Assembly: GCF_023053635.1 (NCBI RefSeq)
Contig: NC_086176.1
Span: 73,108,536-73,172,535, forward strand
Reading direction: 5' to 3'
Length of the DNA: 64,000 nucleotides
Source: Elgaria multicarinata webbii
Taxonomy: Eukaryota > Chordata > Lepidosauria > Squamata > Anguidae
The notes beneath the pieces are model-generated. The model was not told the origin of the DNA, did no database searches, and saw only the letters and a program-made list of their open reading frames with translations. Numbering within the stretch: the first letter of the stretch is position 1; each line of letters begins with the position of its first letter. Below, piece by piece: positions 60,528 to 64,000 of the stretch. Made by a program: the position numbers and the translations under genes.

Positions 60528-62094
60528 CCTGAGGCTGCAATCATATACCCATTGACCTGGAAGTTAGCCCCATTGATAGCAATTGGTGCTGAAAAGATAA
60601 TGTATAGATAGTGCTGGAAAGATTTTTTTTAAAAAAAAACAGCCTTAAAAACAAATGTTCCAAATAAACTTCCCCGCGTCTTAGTTTTTTTTAATATATA
60701 TTCAGAAAAAATAGCTTACTTAAAATAGATGTCAAGAAGATTATAGGGAAATAATAGATTTCCCCTTAATTTTTTTGTGGCCTTTTGACTAGCCAGCATA
60801 GGAGTCAATAATCTATGCTGGGATTCTTTCTCCCCCTCCCCCGCTTTTTTTTTTTTTTTTTTAAGGAGTCTGTTTCTCAAAAGGCAGTGGGTGAGGGAAT
60901 CTAACCAAACAAAAAGGGTTTTTTTAAGCTGTCAAAATGCTGACTTAGCTTTGAAATGACTCATGCCAGAATAGAAATGATTATACTTCAAACTGCTCAA
61001 AGTCTTGCAGCCAGACTGACAAAACATGTGAATGATCAACAAAAATGGCGCATTTGGGGACGACGACGACAATTTGGAAAGTTCACTCTCCAAAGCCTTT
61101 GGACAGTCATGATATGGTGTCTGTAATCGGATAATTTATTTTCCCAGTCTGCATATCTCCTTAAGATTACAATGGCGAGACCCATGTTTTTGCAATAAGA
61201 TGTGTGTGTTAGCAAAGTGATTTGTGACTGAGCAATGGACAACTTGGCATAGAGAGAACTCCACAGGACAGGTAGCTTCCAAGAAACTGCTAGCTAAATA
61301 GTCGGGAGCTTCCATTCCACAATGGTAATATATGCAAGGGTCCATCACATAGGTTGCTCAGATTATGTGGTTTCTTCTGTGTCAGTGAAGCACCTCCATT
61401 GGGGGGAGCAGATGTTTTGACAGCCATCACATCCCACATTTTCATTTATTTTATTTTGTGGGCTGCTAGAAAATTGCTGGGAGTCTTGACAGTCCAGTTA
61501 ATAAACGTTTTGTTCAACAAATCAAAAGACATACATAACTCATATTTTAATCAGAGCTTTAGCTATGGCTGGGCCTTGGGGATAAAGTCCAAGACACACA
61601 TACACCCAAATGACCACCCAGGGAGAGGCAAGTGAGGAGGGCAGCAGAGGCAAATTCCATTTTATTTCTGCAGTCGTGATGGTGATGGTGCGATAATTTA
61701 AATGAGTTTAAAATGCAAAACTGCACATGCTCAAGAGCTGGGTTTAAAAAAAACAGTTGGCAAACAGTGTTGTTATTATTCTAACATATCAGTAATATAG
61801 AAGCAGTTTTAAAGCATGGAGTAGTAGTTGGAGGGAGCAGAGGTGGGGGAAAGAAGTGTTAGTTTTGTGCTTCACAACTGAAGTAATATCATAGAAATAT
61901 CATCATAGGAAAAAAAGAGGGGGGGTCATAAACCCATTATGTCCAGCATCTAAAATTACCTAGCTGCACCACTGATTTTAATAACTGTAGTCTTGTCTTT
62001 CTAATGCAATGGATGTGTCTGTTGTTGTGAACAAAGCTCTGTGAACTCAGGTGTAATGATTGTCAACTTTAGCCTCAGGTCAGGATCAACATCC

Positions 62095-62442
62095 ATTGAC
62101 TGAATTCGCACAACATTCTAACCCACACTCAATGGTTGAGTGTGGTTCGTTGTTGAACCATGGCTTGTTCACTGAACCATGGGCTGGTGTGTTGCCTGAA
62201 CCCAGTACATTTTCTGCAGGGTGGCTTGTTAAGCATGCAGCATGGCTTATTTTTCTAGAACAAGCCAGCTTGAGAACCCATGGTTTGTTGTTGGGTTGTT
62301 CAGGGTGGTTAACAAGCCACCCTGTGAAAAATCTTCCTGGTTCTGACAACACGTTAACCCACAGTTCAAAAAACAACCATGGTTCAACAACAATCCACAC
62401 TCAACCACTGAGTATGGGCTAGTGTGTTGTGTGAACAGCCCC
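62095..62442. mobile_element. Palindromic non-autonomous DNA transposon
   Basis: Left TTCGCACAACATTCTAACCC with ACACTCAATGGTTGAGTGTG pairs with right CACTCAACCACTGAGTATGG and CTAGTGTGTTGTGTGAACAG. The interior is rich in CCATGG and GGTTGTT palindromic words. The ends resemble the 5.6 kb family. No coding capacity. Confidence 0.65.
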
Positions 62443-62796
62443 ATTATGTTTCTGTGTTTGGACTTTAGGACAGTAAGGCCAGCGTCTTGTTAGCCTGTTT
62501 GATAAACTGGCCCTGGTCAAAATGGTCTCAATCTCCATTATCACCACCAAAAAAAAAAATCAAGAGCAGAGCTAACTACGGATAGACACCACTGCTCTGC
62601 AACCTTTCATTGAATGGAGATCACAGACCACCAGTTTGAGAACATCTGCCCTAGGAAATGTATGAATCAGACTTGAGTTCAGGGAAGGACCATAACTCAG
62701 TGCTAAAGCACATTATTTGCATAGGTTTGCACCCTAATGCCTTTTTTCTCGCTGTAGCTACTATAAAGCATCATCTAGAAAGCATCATTTGTTGAA

Positions 62797-62861
62797 TGTA
62801 TTTATTTATTTCTTGTATTTTTATACCGCCCAATAGCTGAAGCTCCCTGGGCAGTTCACAA
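62797..62861 (-). repeat. L2-like LINE 3' tail
   Basis: ATTTTTATACCGCCCAATAG and CCTGGGCAGTTCACAA are the reverse complement of the same tail. It adjoins one end of the DNA transposon remnant at 62862-63135, so it probably inserted into it or next to it. Confidence 0.7.
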
Positions 62862-63135
62862 GCCAGAGAGTCACAAGGCAAGAGCAGTCAAAGTGGTTGC
62901 TGCCATTCTAGTCCAGTGGAAGAATAGATTTTTGGCAGCAATGTAAGATGAGATACTAGCAGGAGGCCTGACCGGGTTGAGAGTGTGGTGGATGAGTGAA
63001 TCAACTAATGCTGATCCTAGTCCACACCACAGTTGATTATTATGCTGTGTGGGGAGTACCCCCTAGATAAACAACTGTTGAGTTGATTATTACCCCACCG
63101 TTTACTATTGTGTTGTCTGAATGCAGCCAGTGCCT
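62862..63135. mobile_element. Non-autonomous DNA transposon remnant, same family as 5.6 kb
   Basis: In reverse orientation it aligns with 5562-5824, from CATTCAGACAACACAATAGT (right edge here) to GCTCTTGCCTTGTGACTCTC. The other end is missing; an L2-like tail begins where the match stops. Confidence 0.7.
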
Positions 63136-63650
63136 CCTTCCAGACACAGAAGCCTACTAGACTTCAACACTGGAAATGGGGCATCACGAGGACAGCAAGC
63201 AGGTTACATGGCCAACAACCCCATTTTTGCTGCTGCTCACCAACCCCCAGCATAAGTACCCTGAGGTGACCACCTCTCTGTGCCTAATCATAGGGCCAGC
63301 CCTGTGCCCTGGCTCATATTGGTTTCTTTGCCATCGTTCCTATTCCTTCCCCCATTTTTTTAGTTTGTACTCACACTCTTTGATAGCCTGAACACAAAAA
63401 TCACTTGATATCATTATCACAATTCCTGTCAAGCTCAAAGCTTAGATAGTTTAACATGATTTTTTAAAAAAATGCTTAAGTATCAGCTTTCCCTTAATGG
63501 CTTTTAAATGGAATTGTTATGAGGCCTCTGTGTGCATGTGCACTTATATTAGGGAAAGAGAATGATGGATGTAAAAAGGGGCTGCAGTGTTGTCTTAAGA
63601 GGCCAGATCTCCTGGTTTGGGTTTGGGATCAAGTGCAATTCTTTAATAGT

Positions 63651-63734
63651 GTGGTCCTATATATGTCTACTGAGAAATAAGTCTAATTGACTTCAAAAGG
63701 GCTTACTCTCAGGTAAGTAGGTATAAGATTGCAG
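63651..63734. mobile_element. Foldback MITE, CAATCCTATACA family
   Basis: GTGGTCCTATATATGTCTAC, AAATAAGTCTAATTGACTTC and AGTAGGTATAAGATTGCAG match the family. Confidence 0.68.
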
Positions 63735-64000
63735 CATAAGTCAGGCAACCCTGACTTAAAGTTTTGGTATTATCATGAGTCAAAGCTGAAAAACACAGAC
63801 AATAAGGGGATGGTGAATGTAAAAGCAACAGGTCACCAATCATACCTCCATCTACAAGATTGCTCTGATGACTTTCAGAGATCAACAGCAAGTAGCAGAG
63901 CACATTAAATAAGCAGTTAATAAATTCTGCTGGTCTCAGGGGAGGAATATAACTTTAATTTAGAAAAAACATTCATTTTTTTCTGGCTTGGGTTTTCACC

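Overview
The window is nuclear DNA from a reptile, most likely a squamate (lizard or snake). The evidence is vertebrate genes with GT-AG introns and a repeat landscape of CR1 LINEs with the ATTCTATG 3' repeat, L2-like LINE ends, tRNA-derived SINEs of the Sauria type, and many short hAT-like non-autonomous DNA transposons. The species cannot be named from the sequence alone.

Three host genes are supported. (1) Minus strand, 32282 down to 265 and continuing off the left edge: seven in-phase exons (217 codons so far) of a coiled-coil protein that I do not recognise. (2) Plus strand, 32739-46848: the complete RIOK2 gene, ten exons and 548 residues, with all kinase motifs intact. RIOK2 is an atypical kinase/ATPase needed for late maturation of the 40S ribosomal subunit. 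(3) Plus strand, from 50839: coding exon 1 of LIX1. Its other exons lie beyond the right edge. RIOK2 followed by LIX1 in the same direction matches the human order. The coiled-coil gene and RIOK2 are head to head, 456 bp between start codons, across a CpG-rich block that looks like a shared bidirectional promoter.

Layout: 1-32231 is the coiled-coil gene, mostly introns full of repeats; its first intron alone is 14.7 kb. 31.8-32.9 kb is the CpG-rich promoter block. 32.7-47.0 kb is RIOK2. 47.0-50.8 kb is intergenic. 50.9-64.0 kb is LIX1 intron 1, carrying a 1.2 kb CR1 copy with an open 376-codon reading frame.

Mobile elements are the other main content. Several have readable insertion histories: an hAT-like element inside another (27.0-27.5 kb), a 502-bp palindromic element with a perfect 8-bp target duplication (57.4-57.9 kb), an L2-like tail inside a SINE (46 kb), and an L2-like tail inside a CR1 (20.8 kb). 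No rRNA, tRNA gene, CRISPR array or new multi-gene system was seen. The most interesting item is the unrecognised coiled-coil gene divergent from RIOK2.
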